Below are positions 30,576 through 41,850 of a DNA stretch of 64,000 nt, piece by piece. The position numbers and the translations under genes are program-made. The stretch is from Pristionchus mayeri (lineage: Eukaryota > Nematoda > Chromadorea > Rhabditida > Neodiplogasteridae). Under the pieces are notes generated by a model that saw only the letters and a program-made list of their open reading frames with translations, was not told where the DNA came from and ran no database searches. Each line of letters starts with the position of its first letter. The stretch's first letter is position 1. The DNA is taken from assembly GCA_036245805.1 (NCBI GenBank), contig BTRK01000006.1:47051257-47115256 (forward strand), written 5' to 3'.

Positions 30576-31397
30576 TTAGGGTGTCCCATAATTTCGTATA
30601 ATTTTTTCTGAATTTATTTTCACACGAAGCATAAGTCATTGAAACTACTCACCACTCCTATATATTATAGGTCGACCTGAAAAATATTTTGCAAAGGATA
30701 TTTCTTTATATGATTACCTTGTGATGATGGAACAATAAAAAATGTGCGTTTTTTGGCCCATGTTTTGAAAATTTGTAATATTCTTTCCTTGTAAGTTGCA
30801 ACACTCTGGTTTATTGTGAATTAGAGGTAGCAGTCATACTTTCAATTGAGCCATTAAAATTGCATTTTTTGCATTAACCGCCGGAAAACAGCAAAACATG
30901 TCATTATAATATTGTCGAGGGAAGGTCTTTTCAGAATTTTTCAAATTTTCACGGATGCTTGCTAATCAATCGCCCTCATTTTACAATGTAAATTAGTTTT
31001 GAATTATTAATTGTAGTTTGGAACCTTTGTTTGTACCAAAATCGATGACAATTTTACAAACACGCTGAAAATTGCGATTTTCGCAATAAAGATACAGCGC
31101 GATTTTGGAAGGCCGGGATAGTGTCCAGTAAGTTAGTTGGCAACTACAAAGTAACGAGTCATTATCAGATGAGTTATGTCTCTTCATAGGAAGGAATTTC
31201 ACGTTGTGCCATTGTTTGATACACAACTTCGGAATCGCAGCATTCTTGTAATCTTTAAAATTCCTTACCTATATAGCACGGAAATTGAAGAGCACCGATT
31301 GCCCAACTCAATAGTATGTACTATTAGTCAGTAAGATTCATTGCTTCAAAGAAAGAAATTTTCAAAAAAAATTATACGAAATTATGGAACACCCTAA
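30576..31397. mobile_element. Tc1/mariner-type non-autonomous element (822 bp) with TA target duplication
   Basis: The terminal inverted repeats begin TTAGGGTGTCCCATAATTTC and end with the near-complement (GAAATTATGGAACACCCTAA). TA flanks both ends (30574-30575; 31398-31399). The interior is AT-rich, with only a 77-codon unassigned frame (30993-31226, minus). Confidence 0.85.
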
Positions 31398-31399
31398 TA

Positions 31400-32070
31400 C
31401 AGAATAATCACTCGCAGTTGAGCCGGATGGCGTGACTGCACGTGTACGATAACAGTAAAAATCACGATCTCCAGCAAACGAACCAACCAGCAAAGCTTAA
31501 ATGTCTCTCGCAGTTACCAATAACCTCACTCATTGAAAACTACCGAACCGATCCTTCCATCTTTCCGCTCTCCCCTAAATTATACCAGTGCATATTACAA
31601 TAATCTGATCTTTTCCAGTGCCTTATGCATGCCTTCCTACGGTATCCTAATATAATCTAAGGGGTTTATCCTGCTTTAAGGGTTACAGAATGAAAACTGA
31701 TCAATTCCTTTAGTCTTAAATCCCTAATTTCTCACCGCATACCCCACCTGCGCGGCCAGGAATGATCGATTTCATTGCAATAACAGTCTCCCCCGCTCTG
31801 GGATTTCCACGAAATTCTTAGGCGAACGCACTGTTATGGGGACTGTGTATCCCTCACTTTACTATTAAAATATCTGTGATGACATCTCGAGGAAGATATT
31901 CGATTGACATCAGAATAGTCGGGAGGAAATTTATTTATTTACAGTTGCTGCTCGCAACGAATCAGTTCCAGTTCAGTCTGATCTACTGCGTGAGAACAAG
32001 TAGAAAAAGTGAGCCTAAATTGAATTACGATTAAGGCAAATGTACTTCACAATACTCAAAAATACGACAC
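31400..32070. other. No gene recognised
   Basis: Between the TIR element and the exons at 32071 there is no splice-supported frame or recognised repeat. Confidence 0.4.
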
Positions 32071-32332
32071 AAATACATGCCGAACAACTCCATATTTGAC
32101 TGATATGAATATTCGTTTAGCTCGCCACTCGAATCAGTGAATGGGTGGGTCGCAAATCGCGTCCATTCAGCATCGAATCCTTCTTTATCGGATAGTTTGG
32201 ACTCCATCAGATCTGTCCAAACGCCCGAGACGAATGCGAAACCTGTAGAGAAATTGATGAAATGAAAACGATCAAGTAAACACTGCAGAATAGGAATATA
32301 CCATCCTCTCCAACTCTAACAATACTATTGTC
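32071..32332 (-). CDS. Two joined exons of an unrecognised protein (partial)
   Basis: Exons 32302-32332 and 32071-32242 join in phase across a 59-nt intron (GAG-GAT-G | GT-TTC). They encode a soluble-looking stretch with IVRVGEDGFAFVSGVW and DAEWTRFATHPF. Codon usage is that of real nematode exons and both splice sites are good. I cannot name the family or find the start. The downstream end is either a donor at 32069-32070 or unspliced. Confidence 0.4.
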
Positions 32333-32730
32333 CTGTGAATTGCCAACATTTTGTAAATGCTATATTTGATGGTGGGGAACTTCGAGAGGATTTCTTAATG
32401 TTGTCCACTATGCTTCCTCTCCTTCCTCAGGTTAGGTACAGTAAAAAATGTTCACCATAAACAAGACTCTACCGATGTCTCATCATGTCGAAATGTCCAT
32501 AAAAGAAGTGAAATCATCTTCCAATTGTGTCTCGAAAATATTCGAAAAGAATCAATTCAACTATAATAATCAATTGGCCAACATCAAAAATTGGCGATAT
32601 ATGTGCGGAGGATATGACGTGTCCAGAACAATTATATGCCGAATAATGTCGGTGCATGAATGTTTTAATCCGAATTTCCAACGCTCCCATATATATATAT
32701 TTTCTCGTAACCAGCATGTTCCTAGAATAA

Positions 32731-32852
32731 CTAGAGAGCTCGAATTCTATCCTCTTCGTACTCTGGAGGTTCGTGTGGTTGATTGGCTACTCCCTCCTCT
32801 GCTTGGATCTCGTAGATTCGCTTAATGTGAGGAACCTGGACAGGGCATTCTC
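32731..32852 (-). CDS. C-terminal exon of an unrecognised protein
   Basis: It follows an acceptor TTTTCAG at 32853-32859 and encodes a 40-residue acidic/proline end (VPHIKRIYEIQAEEG ... PPEYEEDRIRAL), then a TAG at 32731. The compositional bias and clean end look genuine. It may belong with the exons at 33240-33477 upstream on the same strand, but the connecting exons were not found. Confidence 0.4.
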
Positions 32853-33239
32853 CTGAAAACGAACAATCAATGTTTCGCTGCTTTTCATATTTGCGATTCC
32901 TTTTGTCGAAAAATGTAGCCAGATAAGATTGAAAATGAAAAGTATGCAGTGGATGCTATTAGAGCGCAATCTCGAGAAGTAAATCTCTTAATAAATAATC
33001 AATTCCTATCCAGAAATGTGGAACAAGTTCGTGCAATCACACATACTCACAATTATCAAGCGTTCCAGGTCGTATTTTATTATCATTGTCACCACTTACT
33101 ATTTTCGTTCGCTAGAAGTACTTTGGACAGCATTGGTACGTAGTCCTAGCAGTAATCGGTCCCACCGCACTACTCCACCTAGCATAGTCGTCTCTTTACG
33201 ACTGTAAAATCGATTGACGTGGCTGCAAATTTGCCGTAC

Positions 33240-33477
33240 CTCTACTATTGTCGATGGTGAGCTTTCGATGCACGATTCTCGCCCCTTTTCCGCACAATCT
33301 AGCGAGCAGACAGATGGCCAAAAACATCTCAACCAGAGAATATTCGTGCATTCTGTATTCAGAGGAAGACCCTCCTCATCCTACATGCTCTCGTTTCCAA
33401 GATAACTGTAAGTATGGGGCATACCCACCAATGCCACAACAATGCCGCAGAAGCAGATGCCAACGAACCATACGATC
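33240..33477 (-). CDS. Membrane-segment plus Cys-rich exons of an unrecognised protein (partial)
   Basis: Exons 33425-33477 and 33240-33352 join in phase (72-nt intron). The first encodes a membrane segment (IVWFVGICFCGIVVALVG). The second is Cys/Trp-rich (NILWLRCFWPSVCSLDC). The first also continues open upstream to 33770 without an obvious acceptor. Identity unknown. A multi-pass or single-pass cell-surface protein is possible. Confidence 0.35.
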
Positions 33478-33908
33478 CTGCAAATGAGAAATTTATGGGG
33501 AGGGGAAGGAAAGAATCGACCACTTGCAAGGTGCCAAGATTCACCCGAACAGCATTGGATGTGAGTGTAAGTGCTAGCGGAATGGAAGGCGAGAATCGAG
33601 TAGAAGCTCGGATGGAGAGAAGGAGAATGGTGAGGTGATGCCTGTCGTTTGGAAGGAAAGGCATTTGCTGATTCAGCAGAAGCGCGCGCGAGAGAGAGAG
33701 AGCAATTACTGGCACAATGCATGTGGAAAATGACTGTGCAAAGCGAGATTCTAGAAAGAATTTCTTCCATTCAACATTTATCGTTCCTCTATCCAAAGAG
33801 ACGGAAGAGAAAGAAGAGATAGCGCACTCGGGGGTGGGGGGGGGGGTGAGGATGACTGGGCCTGTGATGAATCCTCTCAAACAGTTGCTCATATTCATTG
33901 GGCTATTA

Positions 33909-34352
33909 CAAGGGAACCGCATTTCTAGGGAAAGTCAATTTTTTGTTGAAAATTTCGCCTAGCCTAGTATTCGATTCTTGGAGAGCGATCTTCATCTCTT
34001 CAACTGGCTCAGCCGGTAGAGCATCCTTTTTTTGCAGAAAGTCGTGGGTTCAAAATCAGATGCTCGAGGCATGTTTTGCCGATTTTTTAAAAATCTCTTT
34101 CTGAGTCTCCCATAGTTCATTTGTTCGATTTTCATGTTCTTTACACCGTTTTGACGATCACAATGCTTCATCTCTCATTCAACAAAAAACTGAGACAAAC
34201 AGCAGTGAAAATTCAACAAAAAAAAGGTAATCAGAGACTTTAAACGACTCACCATTTCCGTTGGTTGGGTTTCCCTCATGGGTCAGTATCCAGTTGCAAC
34301 ATCAAATTTACTTTTGACTTTCCCCTAGAAATGCGGTTCCTTTGTTACTGAA
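33909..34352. mobile_element. TIR element (about 440 bp) carrying a degenerate tRNA-like segment
   Basis: AAGGGAACCGCATTTCTAGGG at 33910 and its complement CCCTAGAAATGCGGTTCCTTT ending at 34352 are inverted repeats that extend to about 40 bases. Inside, 33999-34075 resembles a tRNA: GGCTCAGCCGGTAGAGCATCC (box A type), then GTCGTGGGTTCAAAATC (degraded box B). The anticodon arm is a T-run and no acceptor stem closes, so it is not a functional tRNA. Confidence 0.65.
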
Positions 34353-35022
34353 AAAAGTTAGCTTTTTAGAGCACCTGAAAATTACCCGAATTATCTACTA
34401 CAATTTTCCAATAAGAGAACTCTAGCATCCGAAAAAAGCATCCGAAAAAAGTTCTGTTTTATTTTTAAACCAGATTAATGCGACATCCATTTTCAAAATC
34501 ATCTCTGTCGATCCAGTGAGAAACGAGTAAGTCGATTATTTTAGAACAATTTTTGAGTATCGATAATGGAATTGGCCTGCTAGGAGTAATAATGCTAATA
34601 TTATCAGCATAACCATATTCTCGGGAGTAATGTCGGCTGCCGATCCATCGTCTCTCTTCGACACTACAGTAATTGTCATAGATGAGATTCCCACGGTGAC
34701 ACAAGAAGGGACGACGACTGCGGGATCTTCGATGGTGTTCAGCTTCGCATGTGTAGTTTATGTTATCTGGCCTGCGGTAATTGGAGCGTTTTATTAATGG
34801 CCTACTGCTTTTTCACAGTAGTTTCATTCAAGCAGTTGTAATGCGGATAAATATTATTTCAGAGAGGATTTTATAACGCTTTTTTTAAAACAGATAGGTT
34901 AAACTTGAAAAATAAAAGAAATTTTAACAATATTTTTATGCTCGAACTGGACGGGTTTGTAAAATAAAACGATGAAGTGCATGTAAAATGATTAAATCGA
35001 CGTAGAAGATGACAAAATAATT
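34353..35022. other. No gene recognised
   Basis: A minus-strand frame at 34465-34704 contains a YADN word reminiscent of reverse transcriptase but lacks supporting motifs. Nothing else is supported. Confidence 0.4.
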
Positions 35023-35102
35023 TGACGGAGGTGGGATTCGAACCCACGCCACGAATGACTGGTGCCTAAAACCAGCGCCTTAGACCGCTCGGCCACTCCG
35101 CC
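35023..35102 (-). tRNA. tRNA-Leu (anticodon TAG)
   Basis: The reverse complement starts GGCGGAG and ends CTCCGTC plus A, with one G-U in the acceptor stem. The D-arm is TGGCCGAGCGGTC, with anticodon loop TTTAGGC on a CTGGT/ACCAG stem, a short variable arm and T-arm GGTTCGAATCC. The roughly 80-nt length and class II layout fit Leu. Confidence 0.95.
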
Positions 35103-35744
35103 GGTAAGTCACGTATGCCGAATTGGCTTCATGGAGTTCGGGAATCCACCAATTCATATCATTTCAAAGATACCATTATGCCGTGTTCCCCAGAAGCGAT
35201 AAAATGAAGTAAAGATCAATACACTCGACGATAGATAGTACTTACAGAACCCAGCCAAAGATCCGGCCTTCAGCCCAGGTCGTTCACAGAAACGGACAGC
35301 AGTAGTTGCTCAAATTGTATGCATATCTTGATTGGGGATCTAGATAGACATCGCAGCATTTTCCGAATTCTCCTAGAGAAACCTGGCGGCGGGAGTGTGA
35401 TACACCTGGGCGATGAAGTTTGGTTTCATAAGGATCTAAGCAAGCCAATATTGTCTGCCATTTGAAGAATAGAAGGAAGACTAGTGGTCAGCGGGTGTGT
35501 GATTCATTTCTCCCTGCCCTGCATTCAAATGCCACTCACATTCCTTTGCATTCCATTATATTTTGGTCCAAATGCATGTTTTGATGCAATGGCTCAAATT
35601 TCGAAACGATCGGTTCATTTCATTTCCTTCGTACAGGGTCTAAACTCATCAAAACAGTCGATTCTCACTTAGAGTGATAAGGAATACGCTCTCACCCTCT
35701 CTCTATCTCACTCTAACTCTATCCCTCTGTCACTTGCAAACCCA
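35103..35744. other. Intergenic, no gene recognised
   Basis: It contains a short motif (CGTATGCCGAATTGGCTTCA at 35107) that recurs near 29742, 40767 and 43796. A CT-rich run (35688-35730) precedes the RING/B-box gene start. Confidence 0.4.
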
Positions 35745-38700
35745 ATGGAATCGATAACAGAACACATAAAGTGCGCGATTTGCTTGGATTCTTTCGGTGA
35801 GTTCCATTCAATTTTTCAAATACTACATTTTAATAAGCTCTTAATTTTCCAGAACTTTCCCTCTTGCAGATTCATCAATTCATCAGCCCCGCTGTTTCCC
35901 CTGTGGTCACTCATTCGGCCTCTCGTGCATCCACGGTCTCAAAAAAGCGTCCACGTAAGTTTAGCAACAATTTATTTTTTGAATATGCAACAAATCATTG
36001 GGTGTCAATTTGTATTTCTTTGCTATCAGATCACTCGTGCTTCTTTGTGTTTATTCGCGCCCTTGTAGTAGATAAAACAAATCACTGCAGGAAGAAGTGT
36101 CCCACGTGCAAGACGGACATAAATCTATCAGTCGACCCTCCAGTGAACTTCCAATTAATGGGACTACTCGAGGCGTGCAAGGCTGCTTCTAGTAATCCCC
36201 TCTACTCGCAACCCCCTATCGAGTCAGTCCATTCTCAAGCTCTTTATTTTTATCTACTCCCCAGATCTTCCTCTAAGACTTGCCTTAAATGCCGCCGAGC
36301 CCATCCCTCCCTCCGAACTTGCACTACTTGCGAGGTTTGTTGTGGCTGAGAAGTATAGCTCCGGTGACTGTCTCTTCATTTCATATCAATCGGTCGATCG
36401 GGAGATAGTGTGGGAAATAGAGAGATAGGTAACCGAATGTCGAATTCTACTGAGAAGGTGGTAATCGCTTCTATATCACAATCAGGGCAACCCTGTACTG
36501 TGTCCTCATTGCGCTCGACTCCATCACAACAGCCATTCCTTCGTTGCATCCGCATCCTCTCATCAGGTTTACCATCATTGATATGGAGCAAAAATATCGA
36601 CACTTCTCTCGTTAATGGCCATCCCTCCCATTTTCGGTCCTTTCCCATCATTGAGGGGTAGAGCGGCCGAAAATCGGGAAGGAATTCCTAGAAATGAATG
36701 GGCTATAAGAGGGGGGTGGTTGTTAACCGAAGAAGCGTCGATATTGTAGATCATGCAGGAATTCTTGCAGGACAAACTTGACGCTATTCGTGCTCTGAAG
36801 CAGCTGGAAATGTCGATGAATGAACTGCATGATGACACGAATGGATTGTTCACCCGGTGCATCGACTCACTCAAGAAACTACAGAAGGTGAGAGAAGAAG
36901 AGAGCGGGGAGAATGAATCAAAGAGTCCGATCATTCCAATTCACCCTCGGCTGGGCAATGCGCATGCATTTTCGATTCAGGCCCTGATACTCGAATACGA
37001 CCTAGATTAGGTCGGATGGGAACCCACCGGATGAGAATAAAATAATCTTCAGGGTTTTCATATTAGGTTCCCACACTGTCATAACACGTTCTGCGAAACT
37101 ACTGCCAAAGTGTATTATTGTTTGTTCTCATCCGAGCTAGTGACGACCTAGAATGCTCACAAAAGGGGTGTCCTCGTGGATAAATACTCCCCGATTACTC
37201 CCCGTCTCTCCCTTATAGGAAAATTAGATTTTTTACTATTTATAGATCTCCTTCCGCCCCTAATGACCCTCTTATTCAACTTCTTTTGAATTTAGAAACT
37301 CATATTTCGGTTGATTTTCCTTGTATTTTAATTGGTGATTTCAATTTTCCTAATGTTGATTGGCCCTCTCTTTCTTCTCCAAACCAAAATGACCTACTAG
37401 ATTTCGTGTCAGACCATCACTTTAATCAGTTTGTCTCTTTCCCTAGTAGGCTCAATAGCTATTTAGATCTATTATTTTGTAATGAGAATATTATATGTAA
37501 TGTGTCTCCTGCCACTGCACTTAGTGACCATCTCAGTGTGACATTTGACCTTCGCATTCCCCGTCCTCCTCAGAATGTTTGTGCTCCATCCCGTAACTAT
37601 AGATTAGCTGATTGGATCTCGATTAATGACTGTATACACTTTCATGACTGGACCCACGCTTTGAGCAATCGTGATACCCACCAATCTTATACATATTTTG
37701 TTGCCTTTCTAAATAACGTTTTAGACACATTTGTTCCTCTCTCTAAACCTTCCCCTTTCTCTAGATATCCACGAACTTTAAAAATTATTTACGGGAAATG
37801 TAAGACATTAACTAGAGTTGCTCCAAACAGTCGTGCATGTGCTATTATGACCCAGCGTTTTAATTCTGCCCTAAATAGATTTCAATGCTCCCTTGAAAAT
37901 CGTATTGTTATGTCCTCCAATCCTAAGCTTTTCTATAATTATTGCAAGGAGAAATTGAGTACTCCCAAGACCACTCCTTCTGGAATCGTTGATTCTGATG
38001 GTTCCGTACTGACATCTAATGACCAGAAGTGTGTAGCTTTTGAAAAATTCTTTTCTTCTGTCTTTAGCCCTCCCCAATCGTCCCCACTCCCTCTCCCTTC
38101 CCCTTCTTTCATTTTCGATCTCCCTTCAATTTCTTACGTGGATGTTATCTGTGCACTTAGTAAGCTTGCCCCCAAAGTGAATGTTACTCCCGACACTATT
38201 CCCAGTATAGTTCTTTCGAGGTGTAGATTATCTGTTGTATCTCCTCTCCTTACTATTTTTAACAAGTCTCTGCTTACCTCCCAAGTGCCATTTCAATGGC
38301 GTCAAGCTTTAGTTAAACCTATTCCAAAAAAATCTAGTAACTCTATAACAGATTTTCGTCCTATTTCACTTACTTCATCTGTGTGTAAAGTTTTTGAGAA
38401 GATTATCATAGGTAAAATTACGGCGTTTCTTGACCAGAACAACTTATTTGACCCTCACCAATCTGGTTTCAGAAATTGTAGATCAACTTCCACTAATCTT
38501 GCTGAGACTTATGCACATTATCTCCGCATCTCTAAGCATGGCTCTCCTTTTGACACAATTTACATAGATTTCAGAAAAGCTTTTGATTCTATTGATCATA
38601 GATTATTGTTACATAAATTGTCCGAGTTAGGCATCTCTAATCACATTGTATCATGGTTCCATTCATATCTCTCTGGTCGTACGCAATCCGTATTTATTGA

Positions 38701-40543
38701 CACTTCATTTTCCCCACCATCCCCGGTCATATCTGGCGTGCCACAGGGATCTTGTCTCGGGCCTCTCCTCTTCATCATATTTATCAATGATATCTGTGTA
38801 AAATTCCCGGCCTCCATTTATTATTCTGTGTATGCAGACGACCTCAAGTTGTTCGCTGAAGCCCCTCTGTTCTCAGATGACTTGCAATCCGCTCTAGATA
38901 TTGTTTCTAACTGGTCCTCGCAGTGGAATCTTGGCGTTTCTGAAACTAAATGTCACATTGTTCACTATGGCCGACATAATCCCCGTAAACTATTCACCAT
39001 TAACGGTGTTATCTTAAACGAGCCTAGCAATGACCCAAGTAAATCTATCATTAAAGATCTAGGAGTGCATTTCTCCCCTTCTCTTTCTTTCTCATCCCAT
39101 ATTAGTAAAATTATTTCTAAAGCCCGTACCAAATCTAATCTAATTTTTAAATCCTTTCGTAGCAATTCTATTGAGTTATATCTCAAATCGTATAATACTT
39201 TCATCCTCCCAAATCTCGAATATTGCTCCATTATCTGGAATCCTATACATAGTGTAGCATTGACTAAAGAGCTTGAAAGAGTTCAGCGTGACTATACCCG
39301 CAGAATGTATGTACGCTGTTCCCTCCCTCCTATATCATATAAGCATCGGCTCCATGAGCTTAATCTAATGACTTTAGAACGCCGTAGGTTCATAATTGAT
39401 ATATTATTCCTCCATTCGATTATCCACAGCCGTTATTCTCTTGATATTTCTTCTCTACTTACACGCGCGCCACTCACTCGCCCCCTCAGAAATGCACACC
39501 CACTTCGTATATCTTTACCTTTCATACCAAATAATTCTTGTTCCACTCTTGTATCTAGAACCATGTCCATTTGGAATGCTCTTCCCATAGAATATGTTAG
39601 TTCTTCGCATAGTGTATTTTCTAGTTATATCCGTTCACAACCCCCCACTTTTTATCCCCCGTCTATTATTGCCACTCGGCTTGATCTTTGATCCCGTCCC
39701 CTCCCCTACCCTTGCTGCCTAGCAACCTTCAACCGATTCGATCCAATCGACGGACATCCGTTTCTTGTATACCCTCTCGTTATTTCTTGAACTCCCACCT
39801 AACGGAATAAACGAATGAATGAATGAATGAAAATAAGCAATCCTATCGTAACCTTCAAATCAGTAAAAATCTAATATCTTCAAATCGCTTCGTTGAGGAG
39901 TGCGAGTCTCGTTCGCTCTTGCGAACACTCGAGACAATGGCAGAAACAAATCCGAAAGAGGCGACGAAAGCAGCAGACAATGCTTCCGCCGTATTGAGAA
40001 CAACGAAGGATAACATCGAGCAAGTTCTGAATCCACTCCTGCCCATGCTAGAGGTGATCACTCTTATTCTTATTCTTATTATTTATTCAACATCACATTC
40101 ATGGAACGGGAGTGACATGATGAGGACGTTAGTTCGTATTTTTGGCTTTGGGATAATTGTTCATGAGCCAAATTCAAACGCTTCCCTCGAGATCGATGAT
40201 ATTCAGCCATCTGACCAGCATTTTCCTGGCTATTTTATCACCGCTTCATACGAATATGGAAGATTAAAGATACATTTCTTTCTCGTTTTAGGGAATTTCA
40301 TTCGATCTGGCAGGAGCAAACCAGGGGAAAGAGGAGAAGGAGAGAGAAGCCTCGGACTAGTGAGATAATTTCGTTGTTTCAGGAGAAATCAAGTGCGAGC
40401 TTTTCTCGAAGAACAATTAATTGTACTATTCATTTGAAAAGATTTCTTTTCGAAGCATTAACGGTACAAAATAATTTCAGTCTTCTCGCCCTCAGTCTCG
40501 CTGCGGAACAACAAGAAACGCAGGATTTGATCTCCTTCGACTG
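35745..40543 (+). CDS. RING finger / B-box / coiled-coil (TRIM-like) protein with a LINE in one intron
   Basis: Exons 35745-35796, 35870-35954, 36091-36222, 36265-36334, 36486-36566, 36750-36887 and 39898-40053 are in phase. A final exon starts at about 40383 and ends at a stop near 40541, with the last splice unresolved. Residues 10-60 form a RING (CAICLD ... CFPCGHSFGLSC ... KKCPTC). Residues about 90-135 form a B-box-like zinc site (CLKC, CTTCE, LCPHCARLHHNSH). Predicted coiled coil follows (QEFLQDKLDAIRALKQLE; RTTKDNIEQVLNPLL). RING/B-box/coiled-coil proteins are usually E3 ubiquitin ligases. No C-terminal SPRY or NHL domain is seen within the window model. The intron 36888-39897 (3.0 kb) holds an R3 MITE and a LINE of the same orientation. 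The acceptor of exon 7 (GTTGAG) is weak, so splicing past the LINE should be checked. Confidence 0.75.
37008..37140. mobile_element. MITE family R3 copy 2
   Basis: It begins TAGGTCGGATGGGAACC and ends GTTCTCATCCGAGCTAG. The interior is longer and more diverged than in copy 1. It lies in an intron of the RING/B-box gene, directly before the LINE. Confidence 0.75.
37184..39835 (+). mobile_element. 5'-truncated non-LTR retrotransposon (LINE) with open endonuclease-RT frame
   Basis: The frame is open from about 37184 to the stop at 39689-39691 (over 800 codons). It encodes the C-terminal part of an apurinic-type endonuclease (LIGDFNFPNVDW, AFLDDHLSV-like SDHLSVTF). A complete reverse transcriptase core follows: FRPISLTSSVCKVFEK, QSGFRNCRSTS, YIDFRKAFDSIDH (catalytic Asp), ISGVPQGSCLGPLLF, and YADD within SVYADDLKLF. 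The thumb and C-terminal part has LEYCSIIWNP and ERVQRDYTRRMY. The 3' end is GCTGCCTAGCAACC and a (GAAT)n tail to about 39833. The fold is of the Jockey/CR1 kind by motif. The start of the endonuclease and ORF1 are missing, but the RT lacks stop codons, suggesting recent insertion. Confidence 0.9.
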
Positions 40544-41058
40544 AACCTCTCTCCCTCACGTGTTTCCTTTCTGTTTTCTATTTCGGTTGTTACTCTTTTA
40601 TGTAGATAAATTCTTCATCACTTTATGATCTAAACGATTGGGACAGACATTCTTCATAACAAAGATGGTGTTGCACATTTACATTGATAATCAGGCGTTG
40701 CAAAGGACGAAATCAAAGTGTTTATCTTAACTTGTATTTGCTAACAAAAGATCGATGAAGAGTCACGCATGACGATTTATAATAAAAGATGATTCAAATT
40801 CGGAAATGAACAGCGTTCATTGTTTGCTCAAGATAAATGCGTGCAAAATTACTTAATCGAAGTTACAATAAATGCAGTCATTCAATGCCAAAAAATAAGA
40901 ACCCAACTGCTGGTCTTGAGTAAGAATCACCACGACCAAGGCACGTTCAGCTTCGGCGGGTTGTTGAGGGGTCTCTCAAGATCCTGCTATGACGAATGGT
41001 TCCTGACACCACACTGAAATACCTAAAAAAACTTCTCGGATTGTGCACCTCCCTTCAG
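40544..41058. other. Intergenic, no gene recognised
   Basis: AT-rich. No glycine-loop or VAIK exon for the following kinase relic was found here. Confidence 0.4.
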
Positions 41059-41559
41059 GCTCAGCGATGTTTCCGGGAATTGCAACTGCTTCGAGGTCTC
41101 GAGCACGAGAACATCGTCAAGATGGCATTCGCGTACACAACGAGCAACTCTCGGGAAACACTCGACTCTGCGTGAGTTGCTCATTTCAAACAGCAGCAAG
41201 CTGCTCTCTGCAATCTTGCTACTCCTACCCTCATTTCAGCTACTTCGCCATGAAATTCGCAGGCTTCGATTTGAGAATACTGCTCGCTCAAGAAACGCAG
41301 ACCAGTCATAAATTCAGCCTGATCAGCTTTCAGAAGATGATCTCTGAACTGCTGCGAAATATCTGAATTCGGCTAAGGTCAGTTCACTCGGTGATTTGTG
41401 CAGGATTGGTTTCATAAACTGATTTTTTTTAAATTGAGGTAATTCATCGAGATCTCAAGCCGGACAATCTGGCTATCAGGGACGATGGACAGCTGACTCT
41501 GCTCGGTTTGATTATGCTGTTATTCGCTCATCGTCAGAGGAGCACGTATCGAATTCTTC

Positions 41560-41850
41560 GCTGTTACAATACAATACAATACAATATTTATCTGTTATCG
41601 CTTTCTGGGCGCAGATCAAGATGTGGGGTCAGAAAAGGTCGTTCTTCTCATTTCAAGATGTTCATTTGCGGTGTGCTTGCGAGATGATGTTGGATTGCAT
41701 TGCATAGATAGAATCTCACTATAGGTCGTAAACGAAGCCTTGCGTGTTCTAGAATCTTCTCTGAACGAATCCGCCAGACTCGATGATCAATCTTTCAACG
41801 AGATGATCGAGTCTAGATTCTGAAGAACCAAATATCTTAGTAGGTCATAC
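41560..41850 (-). mobile_element. Probable LINE 3' fragment with (ACAAT)n tail
   Basis: ACAATACAATACAATACAAT at 41568-41587, followed by ATTTATCTGTTATCGC and a stretch without host similarity, interrupts the kinase relic between the catalytic loop and alpha-F exons. Pentamer tails of this kind mark 3' ends of nematode LINEs. Assignment is by tail only. Confidence 0.45.

Noticed and set aside
33359..33922. 187-codon minus-strand frame as one exon
   Set aside because: Its C-terminal part is in a different frame from the membrane segment supported by splice sites at 33425-33477. Hydrophobic and Ser-rich composition alone is not evidence.
33999..34075. Functional tRNA
   Set aside because: There is no closing acceptor stem, the anticodon arm is a T-run and box B is degraded (GGTTCAAAATC).
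34465..34704. Reverse transcriptase fragment with a YADN word
   Set aside because: Only four residues resemble an RT palm motif and nothing around them does.
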